A stretch of 64,000 nt of DNA from Phycisphaeraceae bacterium D3-23. Lineage in GTDB: Bacteria > Planctomycetota > Phycisphaerae > Phycisphaerales > Phycisphaeraceae. The position numbers and the translations under genes were made by a program. Below are positions 17,313 through 26,446 of the stretch, one piece after another. Under the pieces are notes generated by a model. The model saw only the letters and a program-made list of their open reading frames with translations. It was not told the origin of the DNA and ran no database searches. The DNA lies in the NCBI GenBank assembly GCA_039555135.1, contig CP114179.1:496001-560000 (forward strand), read 5' to 3'. Every line of letters starts with the position of its first letter. The first letter of the stretch is position 1.

Positions 17313-17321
17313 AATCCTCCT

Positions 17322-18269
17322 ATGAAGATCATCCTCGCCAACCCCCGCGGTTTCTGTGCCGGCGTCAACATGGCCATCGACACCGTGCAGGAGCTCATCG
17401 AGCTCATCGGCCCGCCGCTGTGGGTCTACCACGAGATCGTCCACAACAAGCACGTCGTCGAACGGTTCGTCAACCAAGGCGTCCACTTCGTCGACACCAT
17501 CGACGAGGTCCCCGAGGGGCAGACCGTCGTGTTCAGCGCGCACGGCATCAGCCCGGCCGTGCGCGAACGCGCCAAGCATCGCAAGCTCCGTATGATCGAT
17601 GCGACCTGCCCGCTGGTGACCAAGGTCCACGTCGAAGCAAGGCGCTACGCCAAGCAGGGCTGCAAGATCCTGCTGATCGGCCACGCAGGCCACGACGAGG
17701 TCGAGGGCACCTTCGGCGAAGCGCCGGATGCGATCACCATCGTCGAGTCCCCCGCCGATGTCGAGGCGACAAACTTCACCGCCGACGACGACCTGGTCTA
17801 CCTCACGCAGACGACGCTGAGCATCGACGACGCCAACCTCATCATCGACGCGATCAAGCAGAAGTACCCGCACTGTAATCGGCCGCCCAAGGAAGACATC
17901 TGCTACGCGACGACCAACCGGCAGCACGCCGTGCGTGCCCTCGCGCCGCAGGCCGACCTGACCCTCGTGGTGGGCAGTACGAACAGCTCCAACTCCGTAC
18001 GGCTCACCGAGATCAGCGAGACAGATGGCACCCCGGCGAAGCTGCTCGACGATGTCAGCGAGCTTCAAGACGGCTGGTTTGTCGGCGTCAAGACCGTCCT
18101 CATCACCGCAGGCGCCTCCGCGCCCGACGACCTCGTGCAGGCGATCATCCAGGCGCTAGTCGACCGGTACGATGGTGAAGTCGATGAGTCCACGGTAGTC
18201 GAGGAGGATGTGAAGTTCGCGCTGCCAGTGACGCTGCGCATCCTGAAGCGCGAGGCGGCGGGGGCGTAA
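17322..18269 (+). CDS. ispH: 4-hydroxy-3-methylbut-2-enyl diphosphate reductase
   Basis: Last step of the MEP isoprenoid pathway: reduces HMBPP to IPP and DMAPP with a 4Fe-4S cluster. 315 residues. The three cluster ligands are Cys12 (NPRGFCAGV), Cys96 (DATCPLV) and Cys194 (EDICYATTN). The substrate segments EIVHNKHVV, SAHGISP and VGSTNSSNS are present. The partner gene ispG is at 37.2-38.5 kb on the other strand. Confidence 0.97.
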   Translation: MKIILANPRGFCAGVNMAIDTVQELIELIGPPLWVYHEIVHNKHVVERFVNQGVHFVDTIDEVPEGQTVVFSAHGISPAVRERAKHRKLRMIDATCPLVTKVHVEARRYAKQGCKILLIGHAGHDEVEGTFGEAPDAITIVESPADVEATNFTADDDLVYLTQTTLSIDDANLIIDAIKQKYPHCNRPPKEDICYATTNRQHAVRALAPQADLTLVVGSTNSSNSVRLTEISETDGTPAKLLDDVSELQDGWFVGVKTVLITAGASAPDDLVQAIIQALVDRYDGEVDESTVVEEDVKFALPVTLRILKREAAGA

Positions 18270-18274
18270 CGTGC

Positions 18275-18293
18275 GGCAGGCATGTCACCTGCC
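18275..18293. terminator. small hairpin between convergent genes
   Basis: GGCAGG and CCTGCC with a 7-base loop, between the ends of ispH and the lipoprotein gene. No T run, so a terminator role is only possible. It resembles the GACAGG/CCTGTC palindromes at 26311 and 31292. Confidence 0.4.
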
Positions 18294-18301
18294 TGGCGTT
18301 G

Positions 18302-19210
18302 TCACTGCTGATCCATGTCGATGATTTCATCGGGCTCGAGCGCATCGATCAGTGTATCGAGGTCGAAGAGCTGGTCGCGGATGCGGCGGTCGTTGGTGGT
18401 CGCCGCGATCATCTCAATCGAGAGCCGCGACTGCTGACCCGTGATAAACACCTCGGCGTCTTCGCAAACAACCGGATACCGGTGGCCGGGCAGACCATCG
18501 ACTTCGACGCCGTAGCGGCCGGTCATCTGGCAGACGACGACGCTCCAGCCGCCTGCATCGAGCAGATCAACGCGCGTCGGGCGGAAGCTGCCCGGGTCGA
18601 TCAGCATCCGCATCCCCAGCCCCTTGGGCTCGATCAGGTACTGGCCTTCGTAGAGGAATACCTCGCTCTCCAGCGCGGGGTCGAGCGCGACCAGACCTAG
18701 CAGGTACGGCATCGCGTCGGGTCGAAAGGCGACCGGCAGGCGTTGGCTTGGGCTGCCGCCCAGCGGGTCGGCCGCGTCGTAGCTGCCGACATACGCAATC
18801 TTGTGATCGTCGTCGACCTGGTCAAACAGCCAGTACTGCGACGCATTGGACCCGGCCCATAGGTAGACCTTGCTGATCTTCTCGATCGTCAGCACGGTAT
18901 CGCTGGGTGCGCGGAAGAGGAACTTCCCGTCGCCCGCCTCGCGGCGGATGCGCGTGGAGCCGTCGGGCCGCGTCTCCTGCCAGACCATACGGACGTAGGT
19001 GCGCAGGAAGAGCGTGTCGAAGTGTGAGACGGTTGCGTTATAGCCCTCGGCGACTTCGCGGTAGGTCACGCCGGCGGTGTCGAGTTGGCCGATGGACGGG
19101 TCGTTGTCGGGGACGAAGACCGGGGGCGTGGCGTCGCAGCCGGTAAGCCCAAAGGCAACGACTAGGATCACGGTGTAGAAGACCGACCGGGTTGCCGCAA
19201 AGTCACTCAC
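18302..19210 (-). CDS. predicted lipoprotein, conserved unknown
   Basis: 302 residues from a GTG at 19210 whose first bases overlap the upstream gene's stop (GTGA), implying translational coupling. The N-terminus (VFYTVILVVAFGLTGC) is a lipoprotein signal with lipobox LTGC. The mature part lacks cysteine clusters or catalytic motifs I recognise; blocks such as REAGDGKFLFRAPSDTVLTIEKISKVYLWAG and MLIDPGSFRPTRVDLLD suggest a beta-rich, LolA/LppX-like fold of the cell envelope, which is inference from shape only. Confidence 0.75.
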   Translation of the reverse strand: MSDFAATRSVFYTVILVVAFGLTGCDATPPVFVPDNDPSIGQLDTAGVTYREVAEGYNATVSHFDTLFLRTYVRMVWQETRPDGSTRIRREAGDGKFLFRAPSDTVLTIEKISKVYLWAGSNASQYWLFDQVDDDHKIAYVGSYDAADPLGGSPSQRLPVAFRPDAMPYLLGLVALDPALESEVFLYEGQYLIEPKGLGMRMLIDPGSFRPTRVDLLDAGGWSVVVCQMTGRYGVEVDGLPGHRYPVVCEDAEVFITGQQSRLSIEMIAATTNDRRIRDQLFDLDTLIDALEPDEIIDMDQQ

Positions 19211-19836
19211 AGGTCGAGCTCCAGCACCTGGCCGAGTTGTTCGGTGACGCCGACGATCTGGGTCTCGTCGATATGCGGGTCGAGGACCTCGAACTTCATT
19301 TCTTCGTTCCACTTGCCGAAGTGGCCTTTCTCGATGTCGGCCTTGGGCGTGAACTGCCACCAGTCCTGCACGGGGCCGTCGCCTTGGGCGTCTTCGCGGC
19401 GGTCGATGCTGTCGTGGCGTAAAAGCTTCTTGCGCAGCAGGATCAGCGCGAGCACGTAGCGGAACGCGAGCTGCTTATCTTCCTCGACGTCGGCGAGCGA
19501 GAGCATCAGCTCCTGGATCGCGGCGTTGCCGACGAGCAGCTTCTTCTTCTCGTTGGGCTCGGGCACGACGCTGCGCCAGTAGCCAAACAAGTGCGGCGGG
19601 CGGAACCCGGCGTCCCACGACTCGGCCGAGATATCGATCCGGATCAGCGGCAGCTCGCCGTTGGCGTCTTTGATCTTCTCAACCGGTTTGTCGCCTTCGG
19701 CCTGCGCAGCGATGCGCTCTTCCTCGGGCGGGTCGACGAGCACGGCGTAGTACGTGTCGCCCGGCGGGAGCACACGGCCCGACGCAGCGCACTCGCCGGT
19801 AGGACGCTGGATGTCGTAGGTGTTGAGCTGAGTCAT
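19207..19836 (-). CDS. conserved hypothetical protein, unknown function
   Basis: 209 soluble residues starting MTQLNTYDIQRPTGECAASGRVLPPGDTYY, with no signal peptide or membrane helix. The sequence is charged, with Trp-rich pieces (FGYWRSVVP, DWWQFTPKADIEKGHFGKWNE). It is the first gene of a two-gene unit with the lipoprotein that follows it, overlapping by four bases. The CAASGR...PGDTYYAVL start recalls short zinc-ribbon-like domains seen in planctomycete proteins, but only one Cys is visible. Function not recognised. Confidence 0.75.
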   Translation of the reverse strand: MTQLNTYDIQRPTGECAASGRVLPPGDTYYAVLVDPPEEERIAAQAEGDKPVEKIKDANGELPLIRIDISAESWDAGFRPPHLFGYWRSVVPEPNEKKKLLVGNAAIQELMLSLADVEEDKQLAFRYVLALILLRKKLLRHDSIDRREDAQGDGPVQDWWQFTPKADIEKGHFGKWNEEMKFEVLDPHIDETQIVGVTEQLGQVLELDL

Positions 19837-19906
19837 GGGTGTTTAGTGCGCGTGAGGTCTGTGGTTTTAGTGGTTCGGGAGTGGGCTGGGTTCAATGAAG
19901 CGATTC

Positions 19907-19988
19907 AATTTGGTGATTTGGCGAAACAGGAACGGGATATACGTTGCCTTGGTTTCGCAAAATCGCCAGATCACTAGATCGCTAAATT
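19907..19988. repeat. inverted repeat spanning folD stop codon
   Basis: Left arm AATTTGGTGATTTGGCGAAA (from 19907) and right arm ending in ATCGCTAAATT are complementary with a small duplicated piece in the right arm. The right arm includes the folD stop codon, so the repeat forms the 3' end of the folD transcript. It is AT-richer than its surroundings. Confidence 0.55.
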
Positions 19989-20833
19989 TTTAGCTGCCGT
20001 TCCGCGGCGGTCACGGTTTGTTCGATCAGGGTCGCGATGGTCATCGGGCCCACGCCGCCGGGGACAGGTGTGATCATGCTCGCATGCGGGGCGGCGGCGT
20101 CGAAGTCGACATCGCCGACGTTGCCTTCGTTGTAGCCCGCGTCCATGACGACCGCGCCGGGCTTGACCCAGCCGCCCTGCACGAAGTTAGCTCGGCCGAC
20201 GGCGGCGACGACGATGTCCGCCCGCTTCACGACCTCGCCGAGGTCTTGCGTCCGACTGTGGCAAATCGTCACGGTGGCGTTGCGTTCAAGCAAAAGCCCC
20301 GCCATCGGCTTGCCGAGGATCGCAGACCGCCCGATGACGACGGCCTCCTTGCCCTCGATCTCGACGTCGTAGGCATCCATCAACCGCATGATCCCCTCGG
20401 GGGTACATGATGCGAAACCCGGGTGGCCGAACCACATGTGGGCGAACGAGCCGAAGGTCACGCCATCGACATCCTTCTCGACCGGGATGGTCTCGAAGGC
20501 GGCGCGTTCATCGACCTGCGGCGGCGAGGGGTGCTGCAGCAGGATGCCGTGTACCGCCGCGTCGTCGCCGAGTGCCTTGATCTTCGCGACGAGTTGCTGT
20601 GTCGTTGTTTCCGGAGGCAACTCGACCTTCATCGACTTCATGCCGATGGACTCGCAGCGTTTGCGTTTCATCTGCGTGTAGGTCACCGAGGCGGGGTCGG
20701 CCCCGACGAGTACGGTGGCGAGCGTGGGTGTGACGCCGGTCTTCTCGATGATGGCCTCGACGCGCTGCCTGGCCTTGTCCATCATCTCGCGCGCAACGCG
20801 CTTGCCGTCCATGAGGGTTGCGGTGGTGGTCAT
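19982..20833 (-). CDS. folD: methylenetetrahydrofolate dehydrogenase / cyclohydrolase
   Basis: Interconverts 5,10-methylene- and 10-formyl-tetrahydrofolate with NADP. 283 residues from the ATG at 20833, typical length. Catalytic Tyr52 and Lys56 lie in the motif YTQMK. GILLQHPSPPQ replaces the more common LPLP form. VIGRSAILGKPMAGLLLERNATVTICHSRT is the dinucleotide-binding block, and PVPGGVGPMTIATL is near the C-terminus. Links in metabolism to gcvT through methylene-THF. Confidence 0.96.
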   Translation of the reverse strand: MTTTATLMDGKRVAREMMDKARQRVEAIIEKTGVTPTLATVLVGADPASVTYTQMKRKRCESIGMKSMKVELPPETTTQQLVAKIKALGDDAAVHGILLQHPSPPQVDERAAFETIPVEKDVDGVTFGSFAHMWFGHPGFASCTPEGIMRLMDAYDVEIEGKEAVVIGRSAILGKPMAGLLLERNATVTICHSRTQDLGEVVKRADIVVAAVGRANFVQGGWVKPGAVVMDAGYNEGNVGDVDFDAAAPHASMITPVPGGVGPMTIATLIEQTVTAAERQLKI

Positions 20834-20846
20834 GGCGGCATTATAC

Positions 20847-20942
20847 GAAGGGGCCGAGGGGGCAGGGGCCAAGGGGACAAGTGATGCGCGGACATGTGCT
20901 TGGCACGGCACTCGGCCCCTTGGCCCCATAGCCCCTTCCCCC
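20847..20942. repeat. GC-rich inverted repeat between folD and cinA
   Basis: GGGGCC-rich left arm (from 20847) and the complementary GGCCCC-rich right arm (to 20942) fill most of the 121-base gap between the two divergent start codons, where both promoters should lie. The arms are imperfect. Confidence 0.5.
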
Positions 20943-20954
20943 TACACTCCCCGC

Positions 20955-22241
20955 ATGCGAGCGATCCTCCTCTCGATCGGCGACGAGCTGGTGCTGGGCC
21001 AGACCGTAGACACCAACGCGGCCTGGCTCGCGGCCCGGCTGTCGCGCATCGGCATCCGCACGCTCGAACACCGCACGGTCGACGACGGGCTCGACACGGT
21101 CGCGCAGGCGATCCGCGAGACGGCGGCGCGGTGCGAGTTGCTCATCATCACCGGCGGGCTCGGGCCCACGGACGACGACCTCACCCGCCCCGCGCTGGCC
21201 AAAGCGATGGGCGTCGACCTCGTCGTCGACCCGGACAGCGTCGCGGCCCTCGAACAATTCTTCCGGGGGCGCGGCCGAGACATGCCCGAACGCAACCGTG
21301 TGCAGGCGATGCACCCACAGACGAGCACGATGATCGAAAACCCGTGCGGCACGGCCCCGGGGATCGACGCGGTGCTGGGCGGCTGCCGGGTGTTTGTGAC
21401 GCCGGGCGTCCCGCGTGAGATGTTCGCGATGTACGAGCGTTCGATCGAGCCGGCGATCCAGGCGCAGGGCGGCTCGGGCCGGGTCATACTGACGACGAAG
21501 GTCAACACGTTCGGCAGCGGCGAGTCGGACATCGCCGAGCGTCTGGGCGCGTTGATGGTCCGGGATCGCAACCCGGTGGTCGGGACGACGGTGGCGAACG
21601 GCATCGTGAGTGTGCGCATCCGCGCCGAGTACGCCGAGGTGGACGAAGCGCAGCGCGAGCTCGACAAGACGGCGGCCGAGGCCGAGCGTCACGCCGGGTC
21701 TTTGGCGTTTGGGCGAGATGACACGACGCTGCAGGCCGCGCTGATCGAGCTGCTCATCGACCGCAAGCTCACCGTCGCGACGGCCGAGTCGTGTACCGGC
21801 GGGATGATCGCGGCGATGCTGACGGACGTGCCCGGCTCCAGCGCCGCGGTACTCGGCGGCTGGGTGACGTACGCCAACGCGATGAAGATCAAGCAGCTCG
21901 GTGTCCCGGCGGACATGATCGAAACCAACGGCGCGGTGAGCGAGCCCGTCGTCCGGGCGATGGCGCGTGGCGCGTTGCAAAACGCAAACGCCGACTTTGC
22001 GGTTTCCACCTCCGGCGTCGCGGGCCCCGGCGGCGGAACCGACGCCAAACCCGTGGGCACCATCTGGATCGGGCTTGCCTGGCGCGATGGCGACAGCGTA
22101 CACACCGACGCCCGACGCGCCCACTTCCCCGGCGACCGCGCGACCGTCCGCGAGCGCAGCGCGATGTGCGCGCTGCAGCTACTCCGCCTCCACGTGCTGG
22201 ACGAAGACCTCGGGCGGGTACGCTGGGCGAAGCGCGCATAG
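20955..22241 (+). CDS. cinA: CinA family nicotinamide-nucleotide amidohydrolase
   Basis: 428 residues from the ATG at 20955. The N-terminal MoaB/MogA-like (COG1058) domain has LSIGDELVLGQTVDTN and ITGGLGPTDDD; the C-terminal PncC-type domain (about 265-420) has TVATAESCTGGMIAAMLTDVPGSS and STSGVAGPGGGT. The C-terminal domain deamidates NMN in pyridine nucleotide recycling; the N-terminal domain is an ADP-ribose pyrophosphatase in some homologues. An upstream in-frame start would run into the repeat and folD and is rejected. Confidence 0.94.
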   Translation: MRAILLSIGDELVLGQTVDTNAAWLAARLSRIGIRTLEHRTVDDGLDTVAQAIRETAARCELLIITGGLGPTDDDLTRPALAKAMGVDLVVDPDSVAALEQFFRGRGRDMPERNRVQAMHPQTSTMIENPCGTAPGIDAVLGGCRVFVTPGVPREMFAMYERSIEPAIQAQGGSGRVILTTKVNTFGSGESDIAERLGALMVRDRNPVVGTTVANGIVSVRIRAEYAEVDEAQRELDKTAAEAERHAGSLAFGRDDTTLQAALIELLIDRKLTVATAESCTGGMIAAMLTDVPGSSAAVLGGWVTYANAMKIKQLGVPADMIETNGAVSEPVVRAMARGALQNANADFAVSTSGVAGPGGGTDAKPVGTIWIGLAWRDGDSVHTDARRAHFPGDRATVRERSAMCALQLLRLHVLDEDLGRVRWAKRA

Positions 22242-22304
22242 CGACGGCGATTTCGCGAAGGCCGTGATCGATTACGATTACGAGAACGAGAACGAAGTGA
22301 ACAG

Positions 22305-23105
22305 ATGCACCGCGACGCCATGAGCGCCACCCCCGACCCCAAACCCGAGACCCCCGACCCGTTCGACCCGCCGCCGCCAGGCCGGATCGACATGCACAGC
22401 CACGTCCTGCCCGGCATCGACGACGGCTGCACGACCGTCACCGAGTCGCTCGAATCCGTCCGTGCCCTGATCGCGCACGGCTACTCCGCGTCGTTCTGCA
22501 CGCCCCACTGCTGGCCCACGCTCTACCCCGCCAACACGCCCACCCACATCGCGATCTGGGTCCAAGCGCTTCGCCAGGAACTCGAACGCGAGGGGCTCGA
22601 CTACACGCTCTACCCCGGCGGCGAGCTGCGCCTCTACCCGGCCGTCGTCCCGTGGATGCAGTCCAACGGCGTCCCGACGCTCGGCGACTCGCGCTTCGTG
22701 CTCTGCGACTTTTGGGAAAAGAAGTGGCCCAAGTGGGTGGACAAGGCGTTCGACTGGCTGCTCGAGCAGGGCTACACGCCGATCCTCGCGCACCCGGAGT
22801 GCTCGGCCGGGCCCAAAGACTACGAGAAGCACCTGGACCGCTGGACCGAGCGCGGTGTGATCCTGCAGGGCAACTTCCAGTGCTTCACCGGCGAGGCGGG
22901 CTTCCGCGCCGACGAGCTCGTGCGCAAGTACATGGACGCGGGGCGCTACACCCTGCTCGCGCTGGACATGCACCGACCCGACTCGCTGCAAGGCCGGCTC
23001 GACGGCATCGCGGTCGCGTCGGATGAGTACGGCGCCGACCGCATCGACGCGATGACCGACGACGCGGTGCGTGCGTTGCTCTGGCCGGAAGCGTCGGCGG
23101 GCTAG
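22305..23105 (+). CDS. CpsB/CapC-type PHP-domain phosphatase
   Basis: 266 residues (an ATG at 22320 would give 261). The Pro-rich start is followed by DMHSHVLPGIDDGCTTVTESLES, the PHP-domain metal site of the CpsB/CapC tyrosine phosphatases, plus FCTPH, LAHPE and a late Asp-x-His (ALDMHRP). These Mn-dependent enzymes dephosphorylate bacterial tyrosine kinases that control capsule or exopolysaccharide export. No BY-kinase gene lies beside it; exopolysaccharide-type genes are 33 kb away. The family is well supported, the substrate is inferred. Confidence 0.85.
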   Translation: MHRDAMSATPDPKPETPDPFDPPPPGRIDMHSHVLPGIDDGCTTVTESLESVRALIAHGYSASFCTPHCWPTLYPANTPTHIAIWVQALRQELEREGLDYTLYPGGELRLYPAVVPWMQSNGVPTLGDSRFVLCDFWEKKWPKWVDKAFDWLLEQGYTPILAHPECSAGPKDYEKHLDRWTERGVILQGNFQCFTGEAGFRADELVRKYMDAGRYTLLALDMHRPDSLQGRLDGIAVASDEYGADRIDAMTDDAVRALLWPEASAG

Positions 23106-23164
23106 CGTTTTGTAAGTAGCGCGGCGGCACGGACGCCGCGCGTTTGCTGGTATCCTCCCCGGTC

Positions 23165-25171
23165 ATGCCCGACGCCGACCCCGCCTCCGGAAAGACGCCG
23201 CTCTGGCGCAACCTCAGCTTCACGCTGATGTGGACGTCCACCGCCGCGAGCGGCTACGGCGACCGGATGATCATGCTCGGCGCGCTGGCGATGCTCGGCG
23301 GGCTCGCGGAAAACTCCGACTCCAGCGCGATCCAGGCCTCGACCCAGTTCTGGTTCTTCCTGCCCTACCTCGTGTTCAACCTGTTCGGCGGCTGGCTCGC
23401 GGACCACCTGCCGCGCAAGTGGCTGCTGCTGGGCTGCGACGAGAGCCGGGGGCTGATCCTGCTGGGCTCGGTGATCGCGCTCGCCGGGCTCACGGGCTCG
23501 GCGCAGCTCCCCGAGGGCCACGCGTGGAAGGTCTGGGCAACGCTCGCCGCGATCGGCACCTTCGCCGCCATCTTCAACCCCACACGCAACGCGATCGTCC
23601 CGCAGATCGTCAAGCCCAACCAACTCCAGTCCGCCAACGCCGTCATCCTCGTCATCAACGTCGTCGCGTCGATGGTCGGGTTCGTGATCGGCAGCCGGCT
23701 GATCAAGCCCGACTCGATCGACTCGGTGCAGACCGGCCTGCTGATGGGGGCGCTGTTCTACCTCGTCTCGGGGATGTTCTTCGCGTTCATGAAGCCGGCC
23801 GCGCCGGTCGATGCCAACACAGCGAGCAACCGGTCGATGGGGCAGGCGGTCAGCTACGCCCGCGTCCACCGCCGGGTGTGGATCCTGATCCTCGTCAACG
23901 TGCTCGTGTGGGCCTCGGCCGCGGCCGTGTCGACCGGGATCCTCGGCGTGCTCCGCGTCCACCACGGGCTCTCGGGCAAACCGCTCCTCGAACAGTTCGG
24001 CATCATGTTCCCGCTGCTGGGGGTGGGCATGCTCGTCGGCGCGGTCGTCATCATCCTGATCCAGACTCGGCGGGAGTCGACCCTCGTCCTGACCGCCGCA
24101 CTCTTCGGCGCGGGCGTCTGTACGCTGGTGCTCGGGCTCGTGCCGGTCATGTGGGTCGCCTACGTCTCGTGCTTCGGCGTCGGGCTCTTCGGCAACATCG
24201 CCATCATCTCCGCGCTCACCGTGCTCCAGTCCATCTGCCCCAACTACATCCGCGGCCGAATCATGGGCCTCAACGCGATGATCAACACGATCTTCAGCGT
24301 CGTCGTCTACGGCGCGATCTGGCAGATGCCCAATGCCGACAAGGGCGTCGTCGCTTCCATGTCCATCATCGGTCCGATGCTCATCCTCGGCGGCATCATC
24401 GGCATGCTCCGCTACCTCCAGTCCGGCCCGATGCCCAACCGATTGGCCAACGCCTTCTGGCGCATCACCCGGCTCTTCTGCTACTCATGGCACCGGCTCA
24501 GCGTCACGGGCAAACACCACGTGCCAGGCGAAGGCCCGACCCTCATCGTCGCCAACCACACCACCGCGATGGACCCGTTCCTCATCCAGTCATCCTGCGT
24601 CCGCATGGTCCGCTGGCTGATGCTCACCAGCTACCGCATGAAGATCGCCGAGCCCTTGTGGCGCGCGATCGACCCGATCTGCATCGAGCACGACAAGAAA
24701 ACAGGCACCGCCAAGTCGGGCACGAAACAGGTTCGGCAGATCGTCGCCGAGCTCAAAAAAGGCGACGCCGTCGGCATGTTCCCCGAAGGCCACCTGCAAT
24801 ACGACAACCGCGAGATGAAACCGTTCGAGGACGGCGCGGCGGTGATGGCAAGACTCTCCAAATGCCAGATCGTCCCCTGCTGGATCGACGGCACCGTGCT
24901 CAGCAAACGCATGCTCATGCACGTCCTCAAACCCACCCACTCCACCGTCACCTTCGGCCCACCATTCACGCCCGATCCCGGCATGTCGGTCGAAGAACTC
25001 ACCGCGGAGATACGCAGACGTATCGTCGATGCCGGTCGCCGATCCGCCTTTTCTGTCGCGGGTTGCCCGAGTTGTGGGTATGACCTAAGGGGCATGTTCG
25101 AAGGTGGTTTAGACGCATGCCCCGAATGTGGCCATGTCATCTTCGCGCAACCTGCAGGAACATTGTCTTAG
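23165..25171 (+). CDS. MFS transporter / 1-acylglycerol-phosphate acyltransferase fusion with zinc-ribbon tail
   Basis: 668 residues. Residues 1 to about 430 form a 12-helix MFS transporter, with the loop WLADHLPRKWLLLGCDESRG after helix 2. Residues about 440-625 are a PlsC-type acyltransferase: N464HTTAMD470 (HxxxxD site) and MFPEGHLQYD. The last part, about 633-660, is a zinc ribbon CPSCGYDLRG...CPECGH. The first two parts match the order of lysophospholipid flippase LplT joined to Aas acyltransferase, so lysophospholipid import and re-acylation at the inner membrane is likely. The AMP-ligase part of Aas is missing. The zinc-ribbon tail is unusual. Confidence 0.88.
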   Translation: MPDADPASGKTPLWRNLSFTLMWTSTAASGYGDRMIMLGALAMLGGLAENSDSSAIQASTQFWFFLPYLVFNLFGGWLADHLPRKWLLLGCDESRGLILLGSVIALAGLTGSAQLPEGHAWKVWATLAAIGTFAAIFNPTRNAIVPQIVKPNQLQSANAVILVINVVASMVGFVIGSRLIKPDSIDSVQTGLLMGALFYLVSGMFFAFMKPAAPVDANTASNRSMGQAVSYARVHRRVWILILVNVLVWASAAAVSTGILGVLRVHHGLSGKPLLEQFGIMFPLLGVGMLVGAVVIILIQTRRESTLVLTAALFGAGVCTLVLGLVPVMWVAYVSCFGVGLFGNIAIISALTVLQSICPNYIRGRIMGLNAMINTIFSVVVYGAIWQMPNADKGVVASMSIIGPMLILGGIIGMLRYLQSGPMPNRLANAFWRITRLFCYSWHRLSVTGKHHVPGEGPTLIVANHTTAMDPFLIQSSCVRMVRWLMLTSYRMKIAEPLWRAIDPICIEHDKKTGTAKSGTKQVRQIVAELKKGDAVGMFPEGHLQYDNREMKPFEDGAAVMARLSKCQIVPCWIDGTVLSKRMLMHVLKPTHSTVTFGPPFTPDPGMSVEELTAEIRRRIVDAGRRSAFSVAGCPSCGYDLRGMFEGGLDACPECGHVIFAQPAGTLS

Positions 25172-25237
25172 CCGCTACACTTTGCCTGTTCCGTATCTGT
25201 CACCCACAAACGAATCCACATCCGTCAGGAGACCGCA

Positions 25238-26287
25238 ATGCCTAGACCCGTCACCCTCTTCACCGGCCAGTGGGCCGACCTGCCGTTTGAAACCATGTGC
25301 GAGAAGGCCGCATCCTTCGGCTACGACGGGCTCGAGCTCGCGTGTTGGGGCGACCACTTCGATGTCGACCAGGCCGCACGCAGCGACAAGTACTGCAAGG
25401 ACCGCTGGGAGGTCCTGTCCGACAACGGGCTCACGTGCCAGGCGATCTCGATGCACCTCGTGGGCCAGGCGGTGTGTGACCTGATCGACGAGCGGCACAA
25501 ACTGATCCTGCCCGAGGATGTCTGGGGCGACGGCAAGCCCGAAGGCGTGCGCAAACGCGCCGCGAAGAAGCTCGCCAAGTCCGCCAAGGCCTGCCGACGC
25601 TTCCTCAACAACAAGCCGGGCCGAGGAAAAAAGGCGGGGGCCAAGGGAGATGATTTTCCTGGGGTCGTCAACGGCTTCACCGGCAGCTCCATCTGGCACG
25701 CGATCTACGCCTTCCCCCCCACCGACCAGGCCTACTGGGACAAGGGCTACGCCGACTTCGCCAAGCGCTTTGGCCCGATCCTCGACGCCTTCGATAAAGA
25801 AGACATCAACTTCGCGCTCGAAGTCCACCCCACCGAGATCGCCTTCGACATCGCCACCGCGCAACGCGCGATCGATGCGGTCAAAGGACACAAACGCTTC
25901 GGCTTCAACTACGACCCGTCGCACCTGGGCTACCAAGGCGTCGACTACGTCAAGTTCCTCTACCAGTTCAAGGACCGCATCTACCACTGCCACATGAAGG
26001 ACGTCTGGTGGGGCCACGGCACGGGCGAGGTCGGCGTCTTCGGCGGGCACACCACCTTCGCCGACCCGCGACGCCACTGGGACTTCCGATCGCTTGGCCA
26101 CGGCGATATCAACTTCGAAGAGATCATCGTCGCGCTCAACGACATCCGATACGCCGGCCCGCTGAGCGTCGAGTGGGAAGACACCCGCATGGACCGCGAG
26201 CACGGCGCAACCGAAGCATGCGACTTCGTCCGCGCCGTCGACTTCCCCGGCAGCGACGTCGCGTTCGACGCACAGTTTGATAACTAA
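25238..26287 (+). CDS. sugar phosphate isomerase/epimerase family protein (TIM barrel)
   Basis: 349 residues. [38 protein letters not shown] is the typical AP endonuclease 2/xylose-isomerase-like barrel start. [39 protein letters not shown] and [16 protein letters not shown] hold the Glu, Asp, His and Glu ligands of the metal site. AGGAG lies 7 bases before the start. A conserved insertion rich in Lys ([18 protein letters not shown]) is present. The exact sugar or inositol substrate is not predictable. Confidence 0.88.
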   Translation: MPRPVTLFTGQWADLPFETMCEKAASFGYDGLELACWGDHFDVDQAARSDKYCKDRWEVLSDNGLTCQAISMHLVGQAVCDLIDERHKLILPEDVWGDGKPEGVRKRAAKKLAKSAKACRRFLNNKPGRGKKAGAKGDDFPGVVNGFTGSSIWHAIYAFPPTDQAYWDKGYADFAKRFGPILDAFDKEDINFALEVHPTEIAFDIATAQRAIDAVKGHKRFGFNYDPSHLGYQGVDYVKFLYQFKDRIYHCHMKDVWWGHGTGEVGVFGGHTTFADPRRHWDFRSLGHGDINFEEIIVALNDIRYAGPLSVEWEDTRMDREHGATEACDFVRAVDFPGSDVAFDAQFDN

Positions 26288-26310
26288 ACACTGAATGCGG
26301 CAATCGGTAA

Positions 26311-26330
26311 GACAGGTATTCCTGCCTGTC
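26311..26330. repeat. 20-nt palindrome, copy 1
   Basis: GACAGGTATTCCTGCCTGTC differs at one base from 31292-31311. It lies after the isomerase gene. Confidence 0.7.
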
Positions 26331-26392
26331 ATCGGCGCAGCCCGAATCAAGCGTATAACCGCCTGCACCAAACGCCACAATGACCCATGCCC

Positions 26393-26419
26393 AATAGCCG
26401 CACCGCTACGCGGTGCCGG
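26393..26419. repeat. 27-nt palindromic repeat upstream of oxidase gene
   Basis: Exact reverse complement of 1059-1085 in the mannosidase ORF; palindromic core ACCGCTACGCGGT. Its presence rules against the ATG at 26387 as the oxidase start. Confidence 0.8.
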
Positions 26420-26446
26420 TCCCCCAAAGCGCCATACACCCCCACG

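Noticed and set aside
16374-18068. 564-residue minus-strand frame over the GT9 and ispH genes
   Set aside because: Overlaps two clear genes; composition is typical of antisense of GC-rich coding sequence.
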